Assembly (NCBI RefSeq): GCF_000011365.1
Contig: NC_004463.1
Coordinates: 3,582,001-3,646,000, forward strand
Length of the DNA: 64,000 nucleotides
Reading direction: 5' to 3'
Source of the DNA: Bradyrhizobium diazoefficiens USDA 110
GTDB lineage: Bacteria > Pseudomonadota > Alphaproteobacteria > Rhizobiales > Xanthobacteraceae
Shown here: one piece after another, positions 45,795 to 54,776 of the stretch
How the letters are laid out: every line of letters starts with the position of its first letter
How positions within the stretch are numbered: the first letter of the stretch is position 1
The notes under the pieces: model-generated
Told to the model about the DNA's origin: nothing
Database searches by the model: none
What the model saw: only the letters and a program-made list of their open reading frames with translations
Position numbers and translations under genes: made by a program

Positions 45795-46573
45795 CGGTGC
45801 ATTTCATCGGCGCCGGGCCGGGTGCTCCCGATCTGCTGACGTTGCGCGGACGCGACCTGATCGCCGCCTGTCCGGTCTGCCTCTATGCCGGCTCGCTGGT
45901 GCCTGAGGGCGTGCTGGCGCATTGCCCGCCGGGCGCGCACATCGTCAACACCGCGCCGTTGTCGCTTGACGAGATCATCGCGGAGATCGCCGCCGCGCAT
46001 GCGGACGGCAAGGACATCGCGCGGCTGCATTCCGGCGATCTCTCGATCTGGTCGGCGATGGGCGAGCAGCTCCGCCGTCTCCGTACGCTTGACATTCCCT
46101 TCACCGTGACGCCCGGCGTTCCGTCTTTCTCGGCCGCCGCCGCGGCACTCGAGGTGGAGCTGACTTTGCCGGGGCTCGCTCAGACCGTGGTGCTGACGCG
46201 CACGCCGGGCCGCGCCAGTGCGATGCCCGAAGGGGAGAAGCTCGCCGCCTTCGCTGCGACCGGTGCGACACTCGCCATCCATCTGTCGATCCATCTGCTC
46301 GACCAGGTGATTGCGGAGCTGCTGCCTCACTACGGCGCGGATTGCCCGGTCGCCATCGTCTGGCGCGCGAGCTGGCCGGACCAGTGCATCGTCCGCGCCA
46401 CGCTTGCGACGCTCGATGCCGCCGTCGGCGCCGAGATGGAACGCACCGCGCTCATTCTCGTCGGCAAGACGCTTGGCGCCGCGGATTTCGACGAGAGCCG
46501 CCTCTATGCCGCCGACTACGACCGCCGCTATCGGCCGGTCGGCGCCGAGCCGCGCTTTCCGGAGGCCTCCTGA
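45791..46573 (+). CDS. cobM: Precorrin-4 C11-methyltransferase CobM
   Basis: 260-residue SAM-dependent methylase that adds the C-11 methyl group to give precorrin-5. It shows [17 protein letters not shown] at the N-terminus, [17 protein letters not shown] near residue 80 and [15 protein letters not shown] near 107. The ATG at 45791 overlaps the cobE stop; a longer upstream frame is spurious. Its stop shares one base with the cobB start (TGATG). Confidence 0.95.
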   Translation: MTVHFIGAGPGAPDLLTLRGRDLIAACPVCLYAGSLVPEGVLAHCPPGAHIVNTAPLSLDEIIAEIAAAHADGKDIARLHSGDLSIWSAMGEQLRRLRTLDIPFTVTPGVPSFSAAAAALEVELTLPGLAQTVVLTRTPGRASAMPEGEKLAAFAATGATLAIHLSIHLLDQVIAELLPHYGADCPVAIVWRASWPDQCIVRATLATLDAAVGAEMERTALILVGKTLGAADFDESRLYAADYDRRYRPVGAEPRFPEAS

Positions 46574-47883
46574 TGCCGGCAGGGCTCGTCATCTCCGCGC
46601 CTGCCTCCGGTGTCGGCAAGACGACGCTGACGCTGGCGCTCGCGCGCGCCTGGCGCAATCGCGGACTGAGCGTGCAGTGTTTCAAGAGCGGGCCCGACTA
46701 TATCGACCCCGCCTTCCATGCCGCTGCGACGGGCCGCGCCTCCGTCAACGTCGATAGCTGGGCGATGGATCGCGGGGGAATCGCGCATCTCGTCGGCCGC
46801 GGCGCCGACGCCGATGTCGTGCTTGCCGAGGGCTCGATGGGTCTGTTCGACGGCGTCGCCGCGCGTGGCGTCTCCGGCACAGGCGCCACCGCCGACATTG
46901 CGGAGATGCTGGGTTGGCCGGTGCTGCTGGTGATAGATCCCTCGGGACAGGCGCAGACGGCGGCGGCGATCGCTGCGGGCCTTCGCGACTACCGCCCGGG
47001 CGTGCGCCTTGCCGGCGTCGTGCTCAATCGCGTCGCCAGCCCGCGCCATGAAGACCTCGTACGGCGCGCGCTTGACGACGCCGGTATCGCCGTGTTCGGC
47101 GCGCTGCCGCGCCATGCCGAGATCAGCCTGCCGAAGCGGCATCTCGGCCTGGTGCAGGCCGAGGAGCAGGCGGAGATCGGAAAACTGATCGACGAGGCCG
47201 CGCGTTTCGTCGCCGAGCATGTCGATCTCGATGCGGTGCTGCAATCGGCTGCCGCCTGGGCGCCGCAACCCGCTGCGAACGGTCTGAACGTGACGCCGCC
47301 CGGGCAGCGCATTGCGCTTGCCCGCGATGCGGCATTCTCGTTCGTCTATCCGCATATGCTGGAAGCCTGGCGCGCGGCGGGTGCCGACATCTCGACCTTC
47401 TCGCCGCTTGCCGATGAGGCGCCCGACGCGAGCGCCGATGTCTGCTGGCTGCCCGGCGGCTATCCCGAGCTTCATGCCGGGAAGATCGCCGCCAATGCGC
47501 GCTTTTGTAGCGGCTTGCGCGCCTTCGCCGAGACACGACCGGTGCATGGTGAATGCGGAGGCTATATGGTGCTCGGAACCGCTTTGACCGACGCCGACGG
47601 TGTCCGCCATGAGATGGCGGGCCTGCTCGGCCTGGAGACGAGCTTTGCCAAACGCCGCATGCATCTGGGCTATCGTCTCGCCGAACTCGCCGCACCGATG
47701 CCGGGACATAGCCCCGGCGCGCGCCTGCGCGGCCACGAATTCCACTATTCGACGATTGCCGCCCAGCCCGACATGCCGCTCGCGGTGGTGCACGACGCGA
47801 CCGGTGCGGTCATCGCCGAGACCGGTTCGCGCCGAGGCAATGCCACCGGCACGTTCTTCCATCTGATCGCGGAGGACCGGTGA
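46573..47883 (+). CDS. cobB: Hydrogenobyrinic acid a,c-diamide synthase CobB
   Basis: 436-residue glutamine amidotransferase that amidates the a and c side chains before cobalt insertion. The N-terminal P-loop is SAPASGVGKTT at residues 8-18, KSGPDYIDPAFH near 36-47 binds substrate phosphate, and the C-terminal glutaminase nucleophile is Cys328 in HGECGGYMVLG; RGHEFHYS near residue 386 completes the family pattern. The frame is open upstream, but the ATG at 46573 directly follows the cobM stop. It overlaps cobA by four bases. Confidence 0.95.
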   Translation: MPAGLVISAPASGVGKTTLTLALARAWRNRGLSVQCFKSGPDYIDPAFHAAATGRASVNVDSWAMDRGGIAHLVGRGADADVVLAEGSMGLFDGVAARGVSGTGATADIAEMLGWPVLLVIDPSGQAQTAAAIAAGLRDYRPGVRLAGVVLNRVASPRHEDLVRRALDDAGIAVFGALPRHAEISLPKRHLGLVQAEEQAEIGKLIDEAARFVAEHVDLDAVLQSAAAWAPQPAANGLNVTPPGQRIALARDAAFSFVYPHMLEAWRAAGADISTFSPLADEAPDASADVCWLPGGYPELHAGKIAANARFCSGLRAFAETRPVHGECGGYMVLGTALTDADGVRHEMAGLLGLETSFAKRRMHLGYRLAELAAPMPGHSPGARLRGHEFHYSTIAAQPDMPLAVVHDATGAVIAETGSRRGNATGTFFHLIAEDR

Positions 47884-48611
47884 GCGGTTTTGTCTCCTTC
47901 ATCTCCGCCGGTCCCGGCGACCCCGAGCTTCTCACGCTCAAGGGTGCCGCGCGGCTGCGCGAGGCCGATGTCGTGCTTTATGACGACCTCGCGTCCGGCG
48001 CGATTCTCGATCTCGCCCGTCCCGGCGCCAATCTCGTTGCGGTCGGGAAACGGGCCGGGCGGCCCTCGACCAAGCAGCATCACGTCAACCGCCTGCTGGT
48101 CGATTATGCCGCGACCGGCGCGCGCGTGGTGCGGTTGAAGTCGGGCGACGCCGGCATCTTCGGACGGCTCGAGGAGGAGCTCGAAACGCTGCGCGAGGCC
48201 GGCATCGGCTACGAGATCGTTCCCGGCGTCACCTCGGCCTGCGTGGCCGCTGCGCAAGCCGGCATCCCCCTGACCCGGCGCCACACCTCGCGTCGCGTGC
48301 AGTTCGTGACCGGAGCCGACGTCACCGGCGAGCTGCCGCAAAACCTGAACTGGGCGGCACTGGCCGATCCGGAGGCGACTACCGTGGTCTATATGGGCCG
48401 CCGCACCTTTCCGGCGCTTGCCGCAAAATTGATCGCGCACGGCCTCGCGCCGACCACCCCGGCGCTGTTCGCCGAATCCCTCGGCCGCCCCGACGAGCGG
48501 CTGGTCCGCACCACGATTGCCGAGCTTGCCGAGCAGCTTGCGCGGGGCGGGGCTGCCTCGACGGCCGCCGTGATCCTGTTCGGCGCACTGGCGGGAGAAT
48601 ACCCGTCATGA
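47880..48611 (+). CDS. cobA: Uroporphyrinogen-III C-methyltransferase CobA
   Basis: 243-residue SAM-dependent methylase that makes precorrin-2, the entry step from haem/sirohaem precursors to B12. Landmarks: ISAGPGDPELLTLKGA, VLYDDLAS, RLKSGDAGIFGRLEEEL and VPGVTSACVAAAQAG, then VYMGRRTFPAL. It lacks the CysG dehydrogenase/ferrochelatase half, so it is the stand-alone SUMT form. The start is a GTG at 47880 overlapping the cobB stop. Last gene of the riboswitch-1 operon, although it acts first in the pathway; riboswitch 2 follows about 55 bases downstream. Confidence 0.95.
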   Translation: MSGFVSFISAGPGDPELLTLKGAARLREADVVLYDDLASGAILDLARPGANLVAVGKRAGRPSTKQHHVNRLLVDYAATGARVVRLKSGDAGIFGRLEEELETLREAGIGYEIVPGVTSACVAAAQAGIPLTRRHTSRRVQFVTGADVTGELPQNLNWAALADPEATTVVYMGRRTFPALAAKLIAHGLAPTTPALFAESLGRPDERLVRTTIAELAEQLARGGAASTAAVILFGALAGEYPS

Positions 48612-48664
48612 CGGCCACCGCCGCCGTTCGGCCCTTGACGCAGGCTGCGCGAAAGGGGCACACA

Positions 48665-48866
48665 GGACGGGCATGGTGCTCGAGGTGGCGCAAAGCGCCG
48701 GAGCATAATCGGGAATGGGGATGGGCGGACCCAGTTGCGGCGCCCAAAACCCCAGCCGCCCCCGCGACTGTAAGCGGTGAGGGGCTCCGAACCGCCACTG
48801 GGCCGCAAGGTCCGGGAAGGCCGGAGAACCCCAGTGAACCGCGAGCCAGGAGACCGGCCGTGCATG
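48665..48866 (+). promoter_or_regulatory. Cobalamin riboswitch 2 (before cbiM-cobF-cobT)
   Basis: Second B12 aptamer. Core blocks: agccgcccccgcgactgtaa at 48754-48773, cgccactggg near 48793-48802, ccgggaagg at 48812-48820 and the B12-box-like agccaggagaccggcc at 48844-48859, which differs from the usual agacctgcc by ccggcc. A TTGACG at 48635 is a weak -35 candidate. The aptamer ends about 50 bases before the CbiM-like permease gene. Confidence 0.9.
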
Positions 48867-48913
48867 TTTTGAGGCCAAGGCCGTCGGGTGTGACGGCAGG
48901 AAAGGACTGAGCC

Positions 48914-49591
48914 ATGCATATCGAACCCGGAGTCGTCACGGGCGCCAAGCTCGCGTTGAGTTACGCAACCGGCATCGCCGCAGGCGGCGTTGCGCTGAAG
49001 CTCGCGGCTGAGACCGTGCGCGAGCAGGGCATCACGTCGTTCGCGGCGCGGACACTCGCCACCACGGGCCTCGTGTTCACCTTCTTCGAGATCCTGCCGC
49101 ACTTCCCGGTCGGCGTGTCCGAAGTGCACTTCATCCTCGGCTCGACCTTGTTCCTGCTGTTCGGTGCTGCGCCCGCGGCCTTCGGCCTCGCGCTCGGCCT
49201 GCTGTTCCAGGGCGTGCTCTTCGAGCCGGCCGACCTGCCGCAATACGGCATGAACGTCACCACGCTGCTGGTGCCGCTGTTCGCGATCCAGGCGATCGCC
49301 ACGCGGATCATTGCCCGCAACACCGCCTATGTCGATCTCAGGTATCGCCAGGCGCTGGCGCTTTCGACGACCTATCAGGCCGGCGTCATCGGCTGGGTGG
49401 CGTTCTGGGCGCTCTATGGCTCCGGTTTTGCCATGACCAACCTCGTCAACATCGCGACTTTCGCGGCCTCCTATGCGCTCGTCATCGTGATCGAGCCGCT
49501 GGCCGATCTCGCCGTGCTGGCGCTGGCGAAGTCGCTGCGCGGCGTCACCGCGCCCGGCCTCGTCACCCCGCGCCTGCACAACGCGGCCTGA
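48914..49591 (+). CDS. cbiM: CbiM-type cobalt ECF transporter permease, solitary
   Basis: 225-residue membrane protein with about six helices, matching the substrate-binding S component of cobalt ECF transporters. CbiM proteins bind the metal through their extreme N-terminus, and here it begins MHIEPGVV, with the key His2 kept. No CbiN, CbiQ or CbiO gene is present beside it; it is followed by cobF. The B12 riboswitch directly upstream strongly supports cobalt as the metal over nickel. The start at 48914 has an aaagga site eight bases before. Whether it transports alone or with distant energising subunits cannot be told. Confidence 0.85.
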   Translation: MHIEPGVVTGAKLALSYATGIAAGGVALKLAAETVREQGITSFAARTLATTGLVFTFFEILPHFPVGVSEVHFILGSTLFLLFGAAPAAFGLALGLLFQGVLFEPADLPQYGMNVTTLLVPLFAIQAIATRIIARNTAYVDLRYRQALALSTTYQAGVIGWVAFWALYGSGFAMTNLVNIATFAASYALVIVIEPLADLAVLALAKSLRGVTAPGLVTPRLHNAA

Positions 49592-49602
49592 GAGACAAGC
49601 GA

Positions 49603-49627
49603 AAGGGCGGCCGTCATGGCCGCCCTT
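49603..49627 (+). terminator. Strong hairpin between cbiM and cobF
   Basis: Perfect 10-base inverted repeat aagggcggcc-gtcat-ggccgccctt, extending to about 13 pairs with one bulge through gcg/cgc. There is no T-run after it, and the cobF ATG follows 10 bases later, so the stem covers the region where the cobF ribosome site should be. It may be an attenuator or a translation-control hairpin instead of a terminator. Confidence 0.5.
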
Positions 49628-49637
49628 CGCGAACACG

Positions 49638-50387
49638 ATGCTCGCGCTCTCCCTGATAGGCATCGGTTGCGGCGATCCCGAGCAGCTCACGCACGCCGCG
49701 ACCCGCGCCATCAACGCAGCCGATCTCGTTCTGATCCCGCGCAAGGGGAGCGCAAAGTCCGATCTCGCCGATCTCAGGCGGACGATCTGCGCGGATGTGC
49801 TGACCAGCGACAACACGCGCATCGCCGAGTTCGATCTTCCCGTGCGCGACGCAGGCGAGGCGGACTACCGCAAGGGCGTGGACGATTGGCACGATGCGGT
49901 CGCCGCGAAATGGTCGCAGACCATCACGAGCCATCTCGAAGGGGATGGCAGGGTCGCGCTGCTAATCTGGGGCGATCCGTCGCTCTACGATTCCTCGCTG
50001 CGCATTGCGGGCCGGCTCGATCCCTTGCCGGAGATCGAGGTCATCCCCGGCATCACTTCGATCCAGGCGTTGTGCGCGGCGCATGCGCTGCCGCTCAACG
50101 ACATCGGCGAGCCCTTTCTGGTCACGACAGGCCGCCGCTTGCGTGAAGGCGGCTGGCCGGTAAGCGCAGACACCGTGGTCGTGATGCTCGATGGCGGCAC
50201 GGCGTTTCAGTCGCTCGATCCGGTCGGGCTCCAGATCTGGTGGGGCGCCTATCTCGGCATGCCCGATCAGATCATCATGTCCGGCGCGCTGGCCGAGGTG
50301 GGCCCGCGCATCGCCGCGCTGCGGCAGGAGGCGCGCGAGCGGCACGGCTGGATCATGGACTGCTACATCCTCAAGCGCAGGCCGTAA
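49638..50387 (+). CDS. cobF: Precorrin-6A synthase (deacetylating) CobF
   Basis: 249-residue SAM-dependent methylase that methylates C-1 with loss of acetate, a step found only in the aerobic pathway. It shows LIGIGCGDPEQLTHAA at the N-terminus, IWGDPSLYDSSLRI near residue 113 and VIPGITSIQALCAAH near 135. The ATG at 49638 comes right after a strong hairpin and has no clear Shine-Dalgarno site. It lies between cbiM and cobT in the riboswitch-2 unit, apart from the other methylases. Confidence 0.94.
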   Translation: MLALSLIGIGCGDPEQLTHAATRAINAADLVLIPRKGSAKSDLADLRRTICADVLTSDNTRIAEFDLPVRDAGEADYRKGVDDWHDAVAAKWSQTITSHLEGDGRVALLIWGDPSLYDSSLRIAGRLDPLPEIEVIPGITSIQALCAAHALPLNDIGEPFLVTTGRRLREGGWPVSADTVVVMLDGGTAFQSLDPVGLQIWWGAYLGMPDQIIMSGALAEVGPRIAALRQEARERHGWIMDCYILKRRP

Positions 50388-50397
50388 GCGAGGCAGC

Positions 50398-51450
50398 ATG
50401 CTCCCCGAATGGGTCTACCATAAGTGCCCCGAAATCTCCGCGGTCCATCGCGACGCGGCGATCGTGCGGCAGGCGCAACTGACGAAGCCGACCGGCGCGC
50501 TCGGCCGGCTCGAGCAACTCGCGATCGAGCTCGCGGGCCTGCAAGCGACCGAGCAGCCACGCGCGGCACGCGTGCCGATCATCATCTTCGCGGGCGACCA
50601 CGGCATCGTTGCGCAAGGCGTGTCGGCCTATCCGCAAGCCGTGACCATCGCGATGATGGCAAATTTTGCTTCGGGCGGCGCCGCGATCTCGGTGCTGGCG
50701 CGCGAGTTGGGTTCGCACCTGGAAGTCGTTGACGCCGGCACGCTGTCGCAAGACGAGATGATAGGCATCGTCACCGACAGGCCGCGCCATGGCACGCGCG
50801 ATTTCAGCGTCGAGGCTGCGCTCACGCTTGCAGAGCTGGCCTTCGCCTTCGAGGCCGGCGAGCGTGCGGTTGCGCGCGCGGCAGCCAGCCAGCCCGATCT
50901 TCTGATCTTCGGCGAGATGGGCATCGGCAACACCACGACCTCGGCGGCGATCGCGGCGAGTCTGCTCGGCGTGAGCGCCGAGGAAATCGCGGGCAGCGGC
51001 ACCGGCGTCGATGCCGCCGGCCGTGCGCACAAGGCGCGCGTGATCGATGCCGCGATTGTGCGTCATGGCGTTGCGGCTGCATCGCCCGAAAAAATCCTGT
51101 GCGCCGTCGGCGGCCTCGAGATCGCGGCCATCTGCGGGGCCATCATTGCGGCCGCGCAGCGCCGCATTCCCGTATTGATCGACGGCTTCATCGTGTCGGT
51201 CGCGGCGCTGGCGGCCGTGCGCCTCAATCCGTCGTGCCAGCCTTTCCTGCTGCCCTCGCATCAATCGGCGGAGCAGGGGCATCGGCTGGTGCTTCGCGCA
51301 CTGAACGTGCAGCCGCTGATCAGCCTCGATCTCAGGCTCGGCGAGGGATCGGGCGCCGCCATCGCGCTGCCGCTGGTGCGATCGGCCTGTGCGCTTCACA
51401 ACGGCATGGCGACGTTCGCGCAGGCCAATGTGCCGGATCGCCCGGCCTGA
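50398..51450 (+). CDS. cobT: Nicotinate-nucleotide-dimethylbenzimidazole phosphoribosyltransferase
   Basis: 350-residue CobT (CobU in Pseudomonas denitrificans; unrelated to the chelatase subunit also called CobT). It makes alpha-ribazole phosphate from nicotinate mononucleotide and the BluB product. Signatures are PTGALGRLEQLAIELAGLQ near residue 32, FAGDHGIVAQGVSAYPQ, and FGEMGIGNTTTSAAIAASLLG near 175. The upstream frame is open to 50191 but overlaps cobF; the ATG at 50398 fits family length. Ends six bases from the convergent phosphatase gene. Confidence 0.95.
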   Translation: MLPEWVYHKCPEISAVHRDAAIVRQAQLTKPTGALGRLEQLAIELAGLQATEQPRAARVPIIIFAGDHGIVAQGVSAYPQAVTIAMMANFASGGAAISVLARELGSHLEVVDAGTLSQDEMIGIVTDRPRHGTRDFSVEAALTLAELAFAFEAGERAVARAAASQPDLLIFGEMGIGNTTTSAAIAASLLGVSAEEIAGSGTGVDAAGRAHKARVIDAAIVRHGVAAASPEKILCAVGGLEIAAICGAIIAAAQRRIPVLIDGFIVSVAALAAVRLNPSCQPFLLPSHQSAEQGHRLVLRALNVQPLISLDLRLGEGSGAAIALPLVRSACALHNGMATFAQANVPDRPA

Positions 51451-51456
51451 TCCGGC

Positions 51457-52029
51457 TCACACCACGCGCTGATTGACCGACACGACGCGCCAGCCGGTCG
51501 CGAGCCGGTCGATCCTGGTCAGCGACAGCGGATCGATCACGAAGCGCAAGGCGGATTGCGGCGCAAGATCCAGCGCGATGCACAGTGCGGCGCGGATTGT
51601 GCCGGAATGCACGACGAGCGTAGCTGGCCCGGCTCCGATCCGTGACAGCCCATGCCGGACGCGCGCGACCTGATCCTCAAAGCTTTCACCTCCCGGTGGC
51701 CGCGCGTGCGCCGGATCGCCCCAGAATTGCGCATAGGCTTCGCCGCCGCTCGCGGCGAGTTCGTCATGTCGCCGGCCGGTCCAGTCGCCGAAATCCTGTT
51801 CGCTGAAGTTGCCCACCAGATCCGGTTCGAGCCCCAGCGCGCGCGCCGTCTCGACCGTGCGCCGCGACGGGCTGGCATAGCTCGCAGAGTCCCGCGGCAG
51901 GCGCTGCCGCAACGCCTGCAGTTGCGCGCGATCGCCGAGATCGGCGGGCGCGTCCGGCGCGTGAATCGTCCCCGCGACGCCGTCGACGGGTGCATGGCGT
52001 ATCAGCCAGAGGAAGGTCTCGCCTTCCAT
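51457..52029 (-). CDS. Histidine phosphatase, probable alpha-ribazole phosphatase
   Basis: 190-residue phosphoglycerate-mutase-type phosphatase. The phospho-histidine motif LIRHAPVDG is at residues 8-16 and the second histidine is in VVHSGTIRAAL near residue 137; SRRTVETA and EQDFGDWTGRRHDEL are typical of CobC-like enzymes. Its place next to cobT, whose product it would dephosphorylate, supports alpha-ribazole phosphatase. The start at 52029 has a GGAG site seven bases upstream; the frame is open to 52080 but that extension adds 17 unlike residues. It is read away from riboswitch 3. Confidence 0.85.
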   Translation of the reverse strand: MEGETFLWLIRHAPVDGVAGTIHAPDAPADLGDRAQLQALRQRLPRDSASYASPSRRTVETARALGLEPDLVGNFSEQDFGDWTGRRHDELAASGGEAYAQFWGDPAHARPPGGESFEDQVARVRHGLSRIGAGPATLVVHSGTIRAALCIALDLAPQSALRFVIDPLSLTRIDRLATGWRVVSVNQRVV

Positions 52030-52081
52030 GCTTATCTCCAAGGAAGTTGGTCGCTGTGGCAATAACGCCGCAACTGCCACA

Positions 52082-52111
52082 TTGACTCTGTCTCGATCGT
52101 AATCCTAGATG
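52082..52111 (+). promoter_or_regulatory. Candidate promoter for riboswitch 3
   Basis: TTGACT at 52082-52087 and, 18 bases on, tagatg at 52106-52111, acceptable for an alphaproteobacterial housekeeping promoter. The predicted start near 52117 coincides with the 5' end of the cobalamin aptamer. Confidence 0.45.
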
Positions 52112-52292
52112 CTCGCGACGGTTTCCCCCGAGAGGGGATGAAAAGGGAATGCGGTGCGGGGATGTTTCCCCAATGCCGCGGCTGCCCCCGCAACTGTAAG
52201 CGGATAATCCTTCGTCAGAAGCCACTGGGTCCTCGGTCCCGGGAAGGCGACGAAGTGGTGACGACCCGCGAGCCAGGAGACCTGCCGTCAGC
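52112..52292 (+). promoter_or_regulatory. Cobalamin riboswitch 3 (before the TonB receptor)
   Basis: Third B12 aptamer: gggaatgcggtgcgg at 52145-52159, gctgcccccgcaactgtaag at 52181-52200, gccactgg at 52221-52228, cgggaaggcg at 52240-52249 and the perfect B12 box agccaggagacctgcc at 52271-52286. It is about 125 bases ahead of the receptor start, the usual distance for B12-repressed outer-membrane receptors. Confidence 0.94.
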
Positions 52293-52416
52293 CGTGGTCA
52301 CACGCGAAGATGTCGGTCGGGGAGTACAGACATTCGGCTTCATCGGAGGGCTGACAAGCCCAGGGTGAGACCTCGTTCGCTGTGACGTGCCACTGACGTC
52401 ATACCGAGGTCCCGCT

Positions 52417-54764
52417 GTGTCTTCCATCCGTATTGTACGATCGCGCCGATTCCTGCTCGCCTCTGCTGCTCTCACGTCGTTTACAGTCGCCGACCTGCCC
52501 GCCGCGCTGGCGCAGCAGGTCCGCGAACCGCTGCCGCCTGTCGAGGTGTCGCCCGCCCAGTCCCGCAAGCCGGCCAAGCCGGCTGCCCGGGACGCGCAGA
52601 GTGCGCGCCGCGCAGCAGCACGCAGGCCAGTGGTCGCATCGGCGGCGCCCAAGCCCGCCGTGCCGGCCGCGGGGGCGCCAACGCCGCTCAACAGCAATGC
52701 GGTGGCTGAGAGCGCCTCGCGTCTCGGCCTCACCGTGCGCGAGACGCCCGCGACCGTCGAGGTGATCTCGGCCGAGACCATGCGCGAGCAGGGCTATCGC
52801 ACCGTGTCCGAGGTGGCGCAGGGCGCAGTCGGCGTCACCTCCGGCGACGCGCCGGGGGAGCCGGCGGGCTTCTCGATGCGCGGCTTCACCAACAGCCAGA
52901 TCAACACGCTCTACAACGGCATCAAGATCGGCCCGCAGAACATGACCTCGCGGATCATGGACACCGCCAATCTGGAGGCCGTCGAATTCCTGAAGGGCCC
53001 GGCCTCGCTGATCTCGGGCGAGGGCGCCGCCGGCGGCTCGATCAACCTCGTCACCAAGCAGCCGCACACCGGAGCGATCCGCAACGAGGCAGACTTCTCG
53101 TACGACTCCCTGAACTCGTTCCGCGCGCATTACGGCTCGGGCGGCAGCACCAACGTTCAGGGCCTCGACTACCGCTTCGACATCAGCCGCTCCTCGCTCA
53201 ACGGCTTTGTCGACGACACCAACACCAAGACGCTCGACGTGTCCGGCCAGCTCAACTACCGCATCTCCGACAGCCTCAAGGTCTGGGGTGCGATCGAGTA
53301 CCGCGAGGATCGCGGGAAGGCCTATTGGGGCGCGCCGCTGGTGCCGATCGCTTTCAGCGGCTCGCATGCGACGACGGGGATTGTTTCCGGCACCTACTTC
53401 AACAGGACCGACCTCGGGGCCGTCACGATCGATGACCGCACCTTCAACACCAACTACAACGTTCTCGACAACCGAAACGTAGCGCAAGAGGTCTGGTTGC
53501 GCGGCGGCTTCGAGCTGAAACTGGCGCCGGACCTGACGCTGAAGAGTCAGGCCTATGGCTACGGCGCGGAGCGGTCGTGGTTCAACAACGAGATCGAGGC
53601 GTTCGATTCCACGAAAAACCAAGTGTATCGCGAGCGCTTCTATGTCGCGCACAGCCAGCGCCTTGTCGGCAATATCACCGACCTGATCTGGGACACGAAC
53701 ATCGCAGGCTTCGACAACCGGCTGGTCACGACGCTGTCGTCGAGCTATCTGACTTCGTCAGGCCAGGCGCGGCGAAATTCCCGAACGACTATGTTCCGCT
53801 GGTCGATTTCGATCGTGGCTATTACGGACTGCTCGCGACCAAGCAGCAGACCGCGCGCATCGACAACGAGGCGCTGTCGTTCGAGGACCGGCTGAAGCTG
53901 ACGCGGACCTTCGCGCTGATCGGCGGGCTGCGCGTCGAGCATATCGGGCTCGACCGCAACTCGACCGACGAGAACGGTCTGGTGAACGCGGGCTTTCCGT
54001 TCACCAAGGACTGGGCGCCGGTGACGGGACGCATCGGCTACACCTGGGAGGCCGTTCCGGGCCTCACCTTCTTCAGCCAGTACGCGACCGGCGCTGATAT
54101 CTCCGCCAACAACATCTTCCTGCTGCTGCCGACCCAGCCGCTGGACCTCACGACCGCGCGGACCTACGAGACCGGCGTCAAGCACCTGTTCTGGGACAAC
54201 CGGGCGGAGTGGTCGTTCTCGGCCTACGACATCCTGCGCAAGAACGTCTATGCGGCGGCCGGCGGGCAGGCGCTCAATATTGCGGGACGGCAGGAGTCGA
54301 AGGGCGTCGAGCTCGCCGCCTCGGTGCGGCCGATCGAGCCCCTTCGGCTGTGGGGCAACATCGCTTATGTCGATGCGCGCTATGCCGACTACAATTTCGT
54401 CGGCGGATCGTTCTCGGGCAACACGCCGCCGAACGTGCCGCGCATCGTTGCCAATGCTGGCGCCTCGTACCGCTTCTTCACGCCGTGGCCGGTTGAAGTC
54501 GGCATCACCGGCCGTCATGTCGGCGACCGCTACAATACCGATGCCAACACGGTGACGATGAAGGCGTATACCGTCGCCGACGTCTATGCCTTCGTCGACA
54601 TTCCCAAGACGGTATTCAACGCGGTCGATCAGGCTCGCCTGACCTTCCGCGTGCGCAACATCGCCGACAAGCGCTACGCGATATGGGGCGATCCGTTCTA
54701 TCCCGACCAGATCTTGCTGGGCGCGCCGCGAACCTATGAACTCTCGGCCGCATTCAAATGGTAG
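52417..54764 (+). pseudogene. TonB-dependent receptor under B12 control, frameshifted
   Basis: Outer-membrane receptor of the siderophore-receptor group, about 782 residues if repaired. The N-terminal part runs from the GTG at 52417 (signal MSSIRIVRSRRFLLASAALTSF... ending LAQQ; a GTG at 52387 is the alternative) through an Ala/Pro linker, the plug (TPATVEVISAETMREQGY-like start, FSMRGFTNSQINTLYNGI, VEFLKGPASLISGEGAAGGSINLVTKQP in pieces) and about half the barrel, to SSYLTSSGQA near 53769. The rest (AKFPNDYVPLVDFDRGYYG to the terminal AAFKW, with terminal Phe-Lys-Trp) is in the next frame. One missing base near 53764-53773 explains it. Without repair the protein ends at 53895. A sequencing error is possible. 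The riboswitch points to corrinoid or cobalt-linked uptake, despite the siderophore-type sequence. Confidence 0.85.
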
Positions 54765-54776
54765 GGCGCTGACCAC

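Noticed and set aside
29837..51450. cobS and cobT read as cobaltochelatase subunits
   Set aside because: Sequence shows a membrane ribazoletransferase and a phosphoribosyltransferase; the names are shared between two nomenclatures. No AAA+ or VWA chelatase protein is in the window.
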